64,000 bases of DNA, taken from the NCBI GenBank assembly GCA_905250075.1, contig CAJNOP010000002.1, positions 7,739,565-7,803,564 on the forward strand. Direction: 5' to 3'. Source of the stretch: Rotaria sp. Silwood1 (taxonomy: Eukaryota; Rotifera; Eurotatoria; Philodinida; Philodinidae). Positions 38,249 to 50,414 of the stretch are shown piece after piece. The position numbers and the translations under genes were made by a program. Position 1 is the stretch's first letter. Every line of letters begins with the position of its first letter. Under the pieces are notes generated by a model. That model made no database searches, had not been told where the DNA came from, and saw nothing but the letters and a program-made list of their open reading frames with translations.

Positions 38249-40262
38249 GGATATGTGATAAGATTAAAACAAAACTATATTTTATCTACTTATATTAACT
38301 TGTTTTTGTTTTTCATTGAAAAACAATGAACAAACAGTCGGTACACAGATAGAGCAAGCAAAGTATAGACTAGAAGAATATCATCGAATAAAAATTATTA
38401 TTCTTCTAATTACACCTAAATCTGTCGAAGATAATGTTTTCAATATCAATAAATGAATATGCACCCACTAGTGTGTATCTTCATACAATGCCAACGCTAA
38501 ATGGCAGACAACACTTATTAGTCTATAACTACTTACGTACGAATTATCGATTCGACTACAGAATGTACATTCATCTAAGCACTTAAAATGAAACTCATTT
38601 TCACAAGATCATATTTTTCAGGGCATTTACTTTAGATACATATGCAGTTTAAGCACATCATCACATAATATTAACGTATTTTGCACAACAATCATAGTAT
38701 GAATGAGGATGTGCTGAAACTACACACATACCGATTTCATCAAAGTTTGCAAAAAAAAAATACGATATCAAAATTAATGTTGCATAAATTAGAAGAATTT
38801 TAAACTATTTTCTCAAACGATTTGGCAACATTTTTTTGTGTTTGTATCGCACAATTTTTATTACCATATGAAACTGGAAGATTAGATGAAGAATTAGCTA
38901 AGTTTCATCATAATAATCATTCAATTATTGTAAATGATGAAGCACAAGAATCAGAAAATGTAAATTCATTTATCTCAACGTCTTATTAAACAATAGATAC
39001 TATAATTAACTTAAATTTAATTAAACATAGCTAAATTTTTGTTTGAAAGTTTTTTTTTTATTGCAAGAGTAACTGAATATTTAATAATTAACATTTAAAA
39101 GCTCACCCATCCTGTCGCTGCCTATTTTACATTAGATTTCTCATTTTGGATGGTTCATTTGGGTTGAAATTTCCAGAAATGAGTGACTCTAATGAGAAAC
39201 TGTTCTGGTAAGATTTGCAGCTCAATATGTCAAGTTAGAGTAAAGTTTCAGCTTAATTGATTCTATTATCGATAAAAATGCATAATTGATCGACACAGAA
39301 CACTTAAGTTGTTTGTTCTCTTTTGTTGATAGTGAGCAAAAGTTAAGTGAATAGTAATAATATGTTTCATCTTTTTTTATGATCTAGCTGAATTTTCATG
39401 AAAACATTTGTCTTATCAACTTATTCTCTCAAAAATATAACATACATGACTAAGCAAATAATTTACAGGTGAAACGACAGTCTGCTTGTTACTGCTAGTG
39501 CGACAAAATTCATCATTTTTTCTAAGAACTAAACTACAGAATGCTCAATCAATCGATCAAATTAAGATCACGATACAGTGCAAAAAGAACATGAATGATT
39601 TGCATTCATTTTGCTTTTATCTTCTTTAGGTGAAGTATCCTTTTTATAAATTATAAGGTGATTTGGCGCCTCGCCAAGAAGGAAAAAGCTTAATTCCAGT
39701 ACTTCGGACAGCTGGAGTCGCGCTTTTTTCCTCTTGGCGCTACACAGATTAGCCCTAGTATGGTTACATCTTTAGCATTCCCTTTTGTTTTGTTTATGAG
39801 TGTTTTTTTTTACTAGGTAGCAACTGGTTAGTCCGAACTGATCAGTTCAAGGTAATCAAACTGAACACCATTCTGTTAATATATATGATGGAAACTCTCT
39901 TCTTCTCTGTTTGACACATACGTTGTACGCCATCTATAAAAAAAAAAACACCTTTCTACCACTTGATGTAATTATAAATGTTCGATATTGATTTGTGTAA
40001 ATAATAGCGTATTGCATTGCTTTGATTGATATGTGTATCCGATCATATTCAGAGCAATTTGGACAACTACTGAACGTTAAATTGAGAGAGTGAGTGTGTA
40101 CATACTATAAATATAATCTTGGTAATAAATGAAGAAGTAACCTAATGTAAAGAGATAAAGAGTTTCTTTTCAAAAGACCATTTGATTTTCTCACAGAAAA
40201 AAGCATCTATATGAAATTCACCAACGAATAATTTTCTTGAATTATTCATCCAGCAAGTCATT
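38249..40262. other. intergenic region
   Basis: No gene was seen. A short frame around 38880-38990 has coding-like codons (ending in SFISTSY) and could be an exon remnant, but it has no partner. A GC-rich hairpin lies at 39665-39741 and is listed separately. Confidence 0.35.
39665..39741. repeat. short GC-rich hairpin element
   Basis: GGCGCC-CGCCAAGAAGGAAAAAGC on the left pairs with GCGCTTTTTTCCTCTTGGCGC on the right, giving a stem of about 20 bp around a loop of about 30 bp. It stands out as GC-rich in an AT-rich context. It could be a tiny MITE or a structured transcript end. Confidence 0.5.
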
Positions 40263-42031
40263 ATGCGCTTTTTATTTCGTTTTTCACTGCATCGCTTATT
40301 TAATTCACATTTAATTGAAGTTATTCTATGTTTACAAGTAAGATATTGTTTTCTTGTTCAAAATATTTATTTAAATGGTAAAAAAAAAAATTTCTTTTAG
40401 ACAATTTATTATTGCTTAGCTTCATCAATTGGTCAATATATATATAGTTATTATCTTAAATCATACACTTTAAAAACTGATCACTATCCTGATCTATCTT
40501 TATTGTCGATTACAAGTTCTACAATAGTACAACATGAATTTGGTCAATGTAAAGATCGATTAACTTCAGCACCAGCTCAACAATGGGCTCAAGAAAAATC
40601 TTCAAATTTATTTTTCTATCAAACGGTAGCATCAAGTATACCTACTATTGTTATGACTTATATATTGGGTTTATATACACATCAACTTGGTCGAAAATTT
40701 GTTCTTATTTTAACTATGTTCGGTAATGTTTTGCAGTATTCTATTTGGTTATTTATTATTCATTATACAGTACGTTTAAAAATAAATAAAAGAAAAGTAA
40801 ACATCATATTATTTGTTTTTTTTTTCATATTAATAGTTACCAGAATATTGGTGGCATATAGCAGCATTTTTATCAAGTTTAGCTGGTGGTGGTAATGTTT
40901 CAAGTTTTATTTTAAATTTAATCATTACTGATAGTACAGAAGAATCAGAAAGAACATCAAAATTTCTTTATATTGGTGCTCTATGTACAGCTGTTGGTGC
41001 AATAGCTTCACTTCTAGTCGGATTTTGGATTGAATATCGTGGTTTTTTGGATCTTTATTGGACAGCTTTACTTGTTCAATTAATAACAATAATTATTGTT
41101 TATCATTATATGAAACCTCAATTACTTATACCTGTTGTATCAATAAATTCACATGATTATACTCATAATACAAATAGAAATACAAAATATAATCAATTAA
41201 TAGAAATATGTATGGTTTTTTCACCACGACATACATATCGTTCACGAAAACGGTCAATTAGTTTAATTATAACACTCATAGCATTTATTTTTCATTGTTT
41301 AGCATCATTAGCATTTGGTGTTCCATTTCTATGGTTTCAACTTAATTATCCATTTTGTTGGTCGGGTAAATTAAAGTTTTTATCAATAAAAAAAAAAGTA
41401 AAATTGAATAAAAATTTTTGTTTTTTCTCTTCTTTCAGCTAAAGATATTGGTTATTATAATACTGTCTCATCCATTATTTGGAGTATTGGAAGTGTTGTT
41501 GGAATGAAATTTTTTACATATACACGTTTTAGTGATGCTACTATTTGTTGTATATCACATGTGTTTTTTATTGTATCAGCTTTATGGGTATCACAAGCAT
41601 ATTATAATTGGCAATTGTATATAGGTCTATTTATAGCACCGTTTACTTCATATCAAGGTTCATTAACATATTCAATCATATCAAAATGGTTAGAACCAAA
41701 TGAAATAAATAATGCTTATACATTTGTTACAGAAATTAATACAATATTAAATGTTTTCGGCAATTCATTTTTTAATTATTTATATTCAATTACAGTTAGT
41801 TATTCAAGAAATTTTACATTACTTCTAGCTGCTTGGCTTGGAATTATTCCATTAATTCTTAATTGTATATTATATGTAGTAACTAAAAACATTTCTGATG
41901 AAAGTGATAATCGTATCACCGAATGTATACCAATTTTAATTCCTGATCATATGCCAATAACAGTTCCAGCAGGCACAGAAACTGTTCTATTGCCAGCGAA
42001 AATTACAAAAAAAATACGACAAAATAGTTGA
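40263..42031 (+). CDS. MFS transporter, SLC46-like (folate/solute carrier family)
   Basis: There are four exons, 40263-40337, 40401-40769, 40837-41365 and 41439-42031, giving 521 residues. Twelve hydrophobic segments can be followed. TM1 is in exons 1-2 and is followed by a large extracellular loop with Cys (FGQCKDRLTSAPAQQWAQEK). The MFS motif A variant YTHQLGRKFVLIL (about residues 118-130) lies between TM2 and TM3. The loop with Cys before TM2, the LGRK motif and an aromatic TM4 region (PEYWWHIAAFLSSLAGGG) are the pattern of SLC46 members (proton-coupled folate transporter, SLC46A1, and relatives). The substrate is not readable. The hydrophilic C-terminal tail is about 50 residues. The start was chosen at the first ATG giving a basic N-terminus in front of TM1. 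Confidence 0.85.
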
Positions 42032-45000
42032 ATTTTTTTATTCTCATGTTAACAGATTTGTTTTATTTTGTTTTTATTTTTGGGTAACGTGTAAAGTAAG
42101 AACGAACAAATTTGTAAAAAAAACAAATAATAAAATTATAAAATATTCGATGAATTTTTTTCCAAATCAATAAGCCAACAAATTTTATTTATTATCAAGT
42201 GATATACATATTTATTCGAGTGAATTGTATTTTTTTTGTGTATAATTACTGTTCTACAGTATGTACGTGATAAACTGCGTAGTAAGTGACTTTTTTCAGT
42301 TGGACTAGCTGAGATCTTTTTAAGAATAATGCATGTAAAGGAGACCGTTGCCTGATATGAAAACAAAAGAAGAGAAAAATTAAAAGAAGGCTTTTTTTAG
42401 CTTAAGTAACACTCTATTGTAACATGTGATTAACGGATTAGCACATTTTTTCGTTTGTATAGTTCTACGGTCAACATAAGATGACGGAAACTTTTTGCTT
42501 CTAATATTCAGCGACACAAAACTTATCACTCTACGAGATTTTCTTTTCTCAATATCAAAGATAAAGAAAGAAGAGATTGAAAAAGTTCAAACCAAAAATG
42601 ATGTGTTTATTCAAGTTATAGCAACACTTAAAATCTTATTTGATCTATAACTCATAAAAATGGTTGTTCCAATTGCATGAAAACTTTCAAGTCAGATAGA
42701 GTTCAAACACTTATATTAACAATAGACATTGCAACTCTCTTGTTTCTACTGTTGAGAAGATGCTCATCTTATAACAAAGAATAATCTTATTAGATATTAT
42801 TTGACTATTCATATTGCATCAAATCAATTTATGCTTATTCTGCAGGTACAAAACTCACAGCTCAATAGTAAAAAAATATTAAAATGGTTTTTTTAGCAAG
42901 TCAACAATATGAAACAGCTTTTATTACAAAAATCAAAGCATGATGATACGATGAGTGAACAGATTTGTTGCGTTAAAAGATTGATATTCTTGATTTTTCT
43001 CCCCATTATGTATCATGTTTTATTAAGTATTTCAATAAAAACAAGCTGATACCAAAATCTCATGTTTATATCATAAAAAATTCGCTTCTATAAAACAAAT
43101 TTATATTACAAGAAGAAAGACAACAAAAATAAACAGAAAGAAGCTGTTGCATCAGAATGCTTGATAAATCACGTATAAAATTCAAGAATATATATAGTAG
43201 CTATGTACTATGATTATACAGTGACAGAATGCCATTTTTATCTCTATTCAAGATACTTTTCTGAATTTTGGTATAACTGTGTTTTGTTGTCTGTTTCATA
43301 GACATTATTCTATTTCTCTTAGCACGATTTATCGGATAATATATAATTCATAGAATTTCAAAGCTTTTATCAGTAATTTTTTTTTTTTGATTAAATGTTG
43401 GGATATTTTTATCAAAGAAATTAGATAAAAAGTATGATAAAACATACAAATAAATTTCATTTAAATCTAACTTTCAATTTTTTTCGTCAAGTGGACAAAA
43501 ATATTATGATTCTATTAAACATTCTAACTTGTGAGTAAATATCTGGTGAGATAATATCATGTTTTTTCGACTTATCTTTGTACAATAAAGAAAATGATCT
43601 CTAATGGACCAAAATTACGAAATTGATCAAGATAATTTATCATTCTTGATTTTGAAGCATGCAAAATATATGCACATCTAAAGTCAAAATTCTCTAGGTT
43701 TACTAAAGAAGAGTATTTCTTTTGATTACTGATAAGTACAGTTTAGACTTCTTCCTCAAAGTTCTAGGAGTACATAAATCGTTTCAACTTGAACTAACTT
43801 TTAATTCAAGCGACTGATCTTTTGAGACAATGCTTTCTGAGCTAATATTCTAAGTAAACAGAATCAACAAATAAATCATTAGCCAATGAATGTCTTCATG
43901 ATACTTTTTTGATATCTTATTAAATATTCTCTCATTCGTATGTAGACATTGAGCAAATTCCTTTTTCTGCTTGTTTATAAGTTAAACCAGAAAAATGAAG
44001 AAAAGAGTTACAAGCAAATGTACATTAATCATTGTGTTGCTTTCTTTCGTACTAAATGTTATATATTAAAATGATAATGAAACTAATTGTATTCTCTTTT
44101 ACACATTTTTTTGAGACACTTCAACTAAAGTCTATTTACTGTGATTCTTCTTTGTATATTATACACTAATATGTTGACGAAGTATTTCGTTACAGTTTTA
44201 TACTCATAATGACTCAATCGAAAATAATAGTAACCGCCAAAAGAAATTGATACAACACATTTTTTTATTTTGTTATTGCAAAACGTTAAAAATATGACCG
44301 AGAAAGTATAGGAATCGATCTAAAGAGCTACTCTTATTATCTGTTAAAGGAAGGATGTGTGCATTCTAAGAAACGTAATCCAAATCAAAATGTGACACAA
44401 ATGAAAATTCAAATATATATGAAAACCTTGTGTTTAAAAAAGACTGTTAAAACAATTCGCGCAAAATTACGATGTGAAACACAATGTAGTTGGTTTTGAT
44501 AATCACAGGGGATTGTTTTATTCTCTCTATTATTTGGGACATAGTTCTTCATCATCCTTTTACTTAATTCTTCAAAAATGCAATAATAAAGTAGCTCATA
44601 TAGGATAACGAGGCATTATTTACATACCGTATGAGTAGGCCAGGATGACAGGTTTGAGTTTTTACTCTTATACTTCACCATTTTGTTTAGATCATGTTTT
44701 ACAAAAGTTTTCATTGTGTTCCGACAAAACCGAAATATGGAACTCACAAACGCTGATTGTTATAAAGTTATGACATATTAGCAAAGGAGTTAAACTAATT
44801 TATTTTAAAAGAAATACCAAATAAATCAATAATTCAATATTATAACAATTTTTGTGCTTGATAAACACACTCTGAAATTTTATCATTTCGAAAATATTTG
44901 TATTTAGAATTTATATTCTATTAATTTGCTAGATTCATTAAGCATTGTTATATACAAAAAAACTTATTTTTATTGTCAGAGTACATCTTCAATACGTAAC

Positions 45001-45587
45001 TTGTTTCCTCTGAATGATAATATATACAATAGATGTCATCTTTGCTCTCGATGAACTTTGCTATATAGTGATGAGTTTTGTCTAAGCTTAAAATCCAATT
45101 AGTTCATACTTTTTTATGTCAACTCTACTTTGGATGTGCTAGATCAATAATACCAATACCCTACTGATTGACACCTGCACAACGATCTTTTCGCTGCATT
45201 AAATATCAAAACCCACATATTTCGACTAGTTAGAGTGCACAGTAGAATTCTGAGATTCATTGAATGATTCGGAAGATTTTAGGAAGTTTCCAAATTATCT
45301 AAGCCCTTTACTAACGACGCACTTTTTTCTGTTGTTAGGAAAATCTACCCAATGATCTTTGACTTTTCTTTTCTCATCTTCGACTGTTGTAATATGTGGA
45401 GAGATCGGGAAAACCATCGATTGTTAATATGACTTTTTTTCGGTATGCTAATTTATTTGACTACATCTCAGAATAATTTTATGAATACAATCTTATAAAA
45501 ATACATATAATAAATTGAAAAACTAATGTTTTTATTGAACTTCTCTGTCATAATTTCACTAGTAATCAAAACTATAAGAAAATGAAA
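42032..45587. other. 3.5-kb convergent intergenic region
   Basis: This lies between the 3' ends of the SLC46-like (+) and SLC25-like (-) genes. It is AT-rich with no supported exon, no clear repeat pair and no RNA gene. AATAAA-type polyadenylation signals occur on both strands near the two genes (for example AATAAA at about 42127). Confidence 0.4.
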
Positions 45588-46754
45588 TCAAAATGACTGT
45601 ATATCATTTCTTGAATAATAAAGAACCAGTTCAAATATGAGTGCACTAATAGCTGACAATGGTCCTCGAGATATTAGTTTTGGTAGAACACCTCTCAACA
45701 ATCCATGTACACCTTCTTCATGCCATAAACATCGAATACCATGAAAGATATTTTTATACAAAATTGGTGATAATTTTGTATCTGATATATAAATATTTTG
45801 TGTTTGAATACGAGTTTTAACAACATCTAAAGGATTAATACAAGTTGATGTAATTGTGCCAGCAATAAAACCAGCTGTAAATTGTGGAATTCGATGAATT
45901 TCAACTTTTTTATCATCCGATGATTTCGACCATATCAGATAAGGTAATAATGATGGACTATACAGAAGAAGTTTAACATTTTCATAAGCTGTCCACCATA
46001 TCGATGAAGCAAGTATACTAACAATAAATGTTGCACCAAGTCCTCGATAATAACCTTTAATACCTTCATTTACATAGATTTTACGTGCAGCATCTAAAGT
46101 TGATTTATATGGACTATTAGCAATTTGAAGACGTTGTACAATAACATCACTAGGTACATAGAAAAAGACACTGACGACATCAGCTAAATAGATTTAAGAG
46201 AAAAAAAAAATTACAAATTAGACAAAGATTTATTTTATTTACCGATAGCACCGGCAATAAATGGTGCATAAAATCGAGCAGATATATGTGTTGATGTATT
46301 CAGATAATCTTTAGAAGAAATATAAATGCCTAAATAAATACCATATGCTGGTACACTAGACATATTTGAAAACCAAAAACCACGATATAATGATGAACCT
46401 CTTGTATTATGCTTTGATTTTGATAAAGTCGTACGTAGATGATATCGGAATGATTGTAAAAGTGTTAAATTACGTCGATCACTTTGTTCACGTGTTTTAA
46501 GAACATAAAACCTATTTTGAATTTTTATTAAAAAAAAAATAGAATTGAAATAAATGTTAACAAAACAAAAATACATACGGATAGAAAATCGCATTTTCAA
46601 TTGTTGATGAAGCAGTGATTAGAGTTGCAAATTTGACCAAATTAATATTTGACCATTTTGTTGTATGTGGATCAAACGATTCTCTTGACACCATCTTAGT
46701 TTCTGAAGATGACTCATGATCAGTGGCTTTGGATTTGGCAACAATGGCAACCAT
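45588..46754 (-). CDS. mitochondrial carrier, SLC25A44-like
   Basis: There are three exons, 46754-46579, 46511-46243 and 46183-45588, giving 346 residues. The three mitochondrial-carrier repeats are visible. Repeat 1 starts at YPFYVLKTREQ, where the usual Asp of PxDxx[KR] is Tyr; this relaxed first motif is also seen in SLC25A44. Repeat 2 has YVPSDVIVQRLQ and a downstream GIKGYYRGLGATF (the [DE]GxxxxYRG-type element). Repeat 3 has the full NPLDVVKTRIQ and EEGVHGLLRGVLPKLISRGP. SLC25A44 brings branched-chain amino acids into mitochondria in mammals. The start is the Met opening MVAIVAKSKATDH; an upstream Met at 46907 is in frame, and one further downstream (MVSRES) is also possible. The acidic pre-repeat leader is typical of this subgroup. 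Confidence 0.85.
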
Positions 46755-47954
46755 GGCATGATCTTTGGAATAATTCAAAACAAATTCTTCAAAACATTTT
46801 ATTTCGCATTCGATGAATGATCGTACAATGTTTCTATTCAATGATAGGAGAGAAACATCCAGTAAAATTTTAGTTCGAAACCACTGATGATATAAAGAAT
46901 AATTCAATTACAGCTCCGTAGCGACATCTATCTGTATTCAGTCAAGTTATTTTCTATAATACAAAATGCTTACAGGTAATGCATTTACCCATTTTTAACC
47001 ATCGGATTGTCATAACTTAGCAATCTCATATGACAAAGAATGGAAAATTACACTGCAGTGAGATATATAAAAGGTCTAGGTTGACAAGTTAGAAGTTTTT
47101 TTTTTTTGTTTCGACTGAATTGTGACAATTTTACAAGAATAGAAAGTCACAGTCATACATTCATGTTAAAGAACCTTCTGCATTAGAACTATTCAAAAAC
47201 GCTCACATTCTTAGAAGTTTTTCTACACTAAAAAAAATATTTTCATTTATGTTCTGTAGCTAAAATAATAGATCTCAGGATGTTGAAATTTATTTATTGA
47301 AGTTTTGTTCCTGGTAAAATTTATTATTAAAATATTACGGTAACACACTTAATGTTTTTTGAATGATGTAGTAGAGAGTCTGAAATGTGTTTAAAAAAGC
47401 ATAGAATAAAGTCCAGAGTTGGAACTTCCAGTACTTTTTCAATATTTTATAGTAAAATTAAACGCTCAGGTGCTGCCCCCATCTCCTTATATCTATCGAT
47501 GTAGACTACATATAAAAGCCTTAAAAATGAATTTCGAATGAAAGAGTTCGATCGGTTTTTGTTCGAGTGATCTTCTGCTCAACTTTGGTCAAGTACATGG
47601 TCTTTTTTATACGTTGCACGTCGCAGTTTATTCAGCAGAATATAACTTTTTCGATCATTACCGCTAAGGAGTACATGGACATTGTGTTTTAAGGAATGAA
47701 AAGTTTCTACAATGAGTAACACGAAATAAAGGAAAAGTTTCACCGATAAAAATAAATAGCAGAATTTCTTCGTTATAATAACATGTTGAGAAAAAGAAAT
47801 ATCTTCTCATAATTGTCAATTACAGTCGACAACTATTTGTTTAAAGAATTTCACATGAATCCACTTATATTTATCGTAGTTTTACAGAAGCTTCTATAGC
47901 TCAACAACGATGGATAGATACTTATACTTGCAAGATTATTAAGACTTATATTTA
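46755..47954. other. intergenic region upstream of the carrier gene
   Basis: This is likely the promoter and 5' side of the SLC25-like gene. No further gene was seen. The outer edge of the nested transposon block begins at about 47955. Confidence 0.4.
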
Positions 47955-48593
47955 ATTGAGCAATAAAATAATTTAAATGAGCAATAATTATATCGAGGGG
48001 GAAACAACTGAGACTTTGCTTTTGAAGTCCTATGAAGTCCCAGAAGTCTCTTAAAATCTTATGAAAGTTCATGAAGTCTCCTGAGATCTTATGAAGTCTT
48101 CTGGATTTTTCGACGTACACTTAATATATTTTGTATGTTTGTCACATATTGATCTTCTTCATTCAAGTTGAACAAATCATTATTAACTTCATTACCTTCC
48201 ATTGTTTCATCATCATAATCAGATTCAGATTTGATGATGAATCTGAACCAGCTATCGAATAATTATCTGAATTAATCTTCAATCTAACACTGTCAAATAT
48301 ATTTTTACTCAAATCATGTAGTTCAAAAACAGTGTAGTTTTTTAACGAAGTGAATATATTCAAATTACTAATTAGCTCTTTTGCGTGATTAAATGCAGCT
48401 AAAATTTGTATTTCAAAATCAGTCAATTTTCAACGTATTTGTTGTTTTTCCGTTATCATCAGACTCAATTCAATTGGAATCCATCGTCAATACAAAATTT
48501 ATTGATAAACATTATTCATAATTTCAATATTTGTTTCTAAGATAAATACCCAGTGTTGCTGCAAATAAATATATTCGTAATTCAATATCAGGG

Positions 48594-48838
48594 CATATAT
48601 AAACTCAATAATAAAAGGAAATGTAGCTAAAATTTTTATTGCAAATTGCCATGAGCATTTATCTTTGAAACAAATGGTAAAATTATGAATAATGGTTATG
48701 AATAAGTTCTATATTGATGATGGATTGGAATTGAAGTTAGTCTGATTATGACGAAAAAAGAAGAAATATGTTGAAAATCAACTAATTTTGAAACAAAAAT
48801 TTTAGCTACATTTTCTTTATTATTGAGTTTAGACATAT
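48594..48838. repeat. hairpin repeat nested in the transposon block
   Basis: AAACTCAATAATAAAAGGAA at about 48602 continues into ATGTAGCTAAAATTTTT, and the inverse of this reappears at about 48795-48833. The arms are about 45-60 bp with a 120-bp spacer. Its right edge abuts the next palindrome at 48836. Confidence 0.6.
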
Positions 48839-49622
48839 AACCTGCGTGTAAAAAGTCTTTGCACAAAATGTTCGTTCACTTTTTGACTACTTGAAAACAA
48901 CTAGTGAAGACCAAAAGTAGTTAGTTGGAATCAGAATTTTGTGCTCTATCAGAATATATACTTCGAATTTTTTTCTAACCTAAGGTTGATTCACTCTGAG
49001 CAAATACTTGAATTAGCCGAAAATTTAGTTTGTACAGAATCCTATTTCTGCCAATTTTGTATTTTGGTTAAAGCTTAGTTAATTGAACAAATGAAACGTC
49101 TGTTCATATGGCAGTTTGTAGAGAAAAATTTTCTCTGCAAAACCCACATCCACTCATCTTTTTATAAATCGTCAAATTGGCTCGAAATCGGCTACATTCG
49201 AACAGGTGGATTTCCAAAAATCGGTTTTTTGACAAAAACTGTTTTACGTTGAAAGTGGCACCTAGGAAAACATCTGTAACTTTTAATAGTTTTTAGTTCT
49301 ACTCTATTATAATACCCAGTTTTGTACAGAATTGAATGCTCTACAAAAACGCCTAATTAAAACCGCGCTTAAGTATAGTCTGGAAAAGTAGCGGATTGCA
49401 AAAAAAACGTATTTTGCTTTGTACGGATAATTATTTCGGTCCCTTCAAACATTTGCCTGCAGTGAACCAGCCTTAGGTTAGAAAAAAATTCGAAGTATAT
49501 ATTCTGATAGAGCACAAAATTCTGATTCCAACTAACTACTTTTGGTCTTCACTAGTTGTTTTCAAGTGGTCAAAAAGTGAACGAATATTTTGTGCAAAGA
49601 CTTTTTACACGCAGGTTATATA
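48836..49622. mobile_element. 787-bp non-autonomous element with 177-bp inverted repeats
   Basis: The arms at 48836-49012 and 49446-49622 are almost identical inverted copies for about the first 150 bp, starting TATAACCTGCGTGTAAAAAG. The flanking TATA/TA fits Tc1/mariner-type insertion. The central 430 bp has no open frame. High arm identity suggests a fairly recent copy inside the older block. Confidence 0.75.
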
Positions 49623-49955
49623 TACTCTAATATAGAGTAATGAAAAGAAATTCTTTTTTATCTGTATCTAATAGATAGTGTGTTTTGCGTGGTACAAAAA
49701 TCTGATGCCATTTCTAAGACTTCTCGATCGCTCATTCCATCTCGAAGTCTCTTGAAGTCTAATGAAGTCTCATGAAGTCTCTTGAAGTCTTCTGAAATCT
49801 TTTCAAAATTTGAAGTCTCTGTTGTTGAAGTCACGAAGCCACTTGAAGTCTTTTGAAGTCTCGAAGTCTGAAGTCCGCTGTTTTCCCCTCGACTTATATC
49901 GAATGAGGAATAATTATAATGAGTGAGCAATAATTTACTTAAATTATAAAATATA

Positions 49956-50010
49956 TGGGTGTGGGTGTGGATGTGGGGTGTGAGTGAAAAGAAGACTAAG
50001 ACCCACACCC
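49956..50010. repeat. degenerate telomere-like TGTGGG tract
   Basis: GGGTGTGGGTGTGGATGTGG, followed by GGTGTGAGTG, reads as consecutive TGTGGG units with single changes. A short inverted CCCACACCC follows at about 50002-50010. TGTGGG is the telomeric repeat reported for bdelloid rotifers. Confidence 0.5.
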
Positions 50011-50013
50011 TAA

Positions 50014-50187
50014 GCAACTTGCACTTGCCCATCATTCCTTAAAAATTATATTTGCAAGCACATCATTGGTATATCCATTCGGTTAAGACATTGCAAACCT
50101 GCACCAGAGGCAAAAAATGTGGAAATTAGTACAAATAGAAAAAGAGGCAGACCATCTAAAGCAAAAAAAGCTTTATTGACACAATAA
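50014..50187 (+). pseudogene. C-terminal fragment of MULE transposase (SWIM zinc finger)
   Basis: The frame opens after an acceptor-like CCCTAAG and runs to TAA at 50187. It reads a complete SWIM zinc finger, CxC...CxH (CTCPSFLKNYICKHIIG), followed by IRLRHCKPAPEAKNVE and a basic AT-hook-like tail (RKRGRPSKAKKALLTQ). This finger plus 'KRGRP-KAKKAL' tail is the usual end of Mutator-like transposases in many animals. No DDE catalytic region is present upstream; the preceding bases are the telomere-like tract and the inner element. The gene is therefore truncated and presumed inactive. It sits about 190 bp inside the right inverted repeat. Confidence 0.75.
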
Positions 50188-50414
50188 TATACTATATTTT
50201 ATTTTTTTTATTTTCAATTGTAACTAAAAATAATGTAGTTTTTCGGTTTTTTTTGTATTGTCAAAATATGAAATTACTACTGCTATTTAATGAATTAATT
50301 ATTGTACATTGAATAATATAAAATTGTTCAGATAAAGGTTTTTTTATTACTTAAAAGTTATAGCTATATCGTATTTTAATTATTGCTCATTCCAATATTT
50401 TTATTGCTCAAATA

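Larger units (their letters stand above)
47994..49891. repeat. CGAGGGG-ended inner element with subterminal AGACTTC repeats
   Basis: CGAGGGGGAAACA at 47994 and its inverted partner TTTTCCCCTCG ending at 49891 bound about 1.9 kb. Immediately inside each end lie degenerate tandem copies of a roughly 10-bp unit GAAGTCTCxT (about 48028-48110 and 49735-49875), in inverted orientation relative to each other. Subterminal repeat clusters like this are typical transposase-binding regions of hAT- or CACTA-type elements; the class cannot be named here. On the minus strand at 48426-48127 the coding-like text ends in an acidic stretch (ESDYDDETMEGNEVNNDLF), possibly a transposase N-terminus remnant. Confidence 0.55.
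47955..50414. mobile_element. outer Mutator-like element (MULE) with other elements nested inside
   Basis: The left end (47955-47992) and the right end (50378-50414) are inverted copies. Both contain GAGCAATAA, then a short AT spacer, then AATGAGCAATAATTA. Just inside the right end is the C-terminus of a SWIM-type transposase on the + strand (50014-50187), as expected for a MULE. The interior has been invaded or rearranged: it holds a second TIR pair starting CGAGGGG, AGACTTC-type repeats, a 787-bp palindromic element and a smaller hairpin. I could not fix a target-site duplication. The block is about 2.46 kb. Confidence 0.6.

Noticed and set aside
49735..49875. CRISPR-like array of short repeats
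   Set aside because: Units are contiguous with no spacers, degenerate, and in a eukaryotic transposon; not CRISPR.
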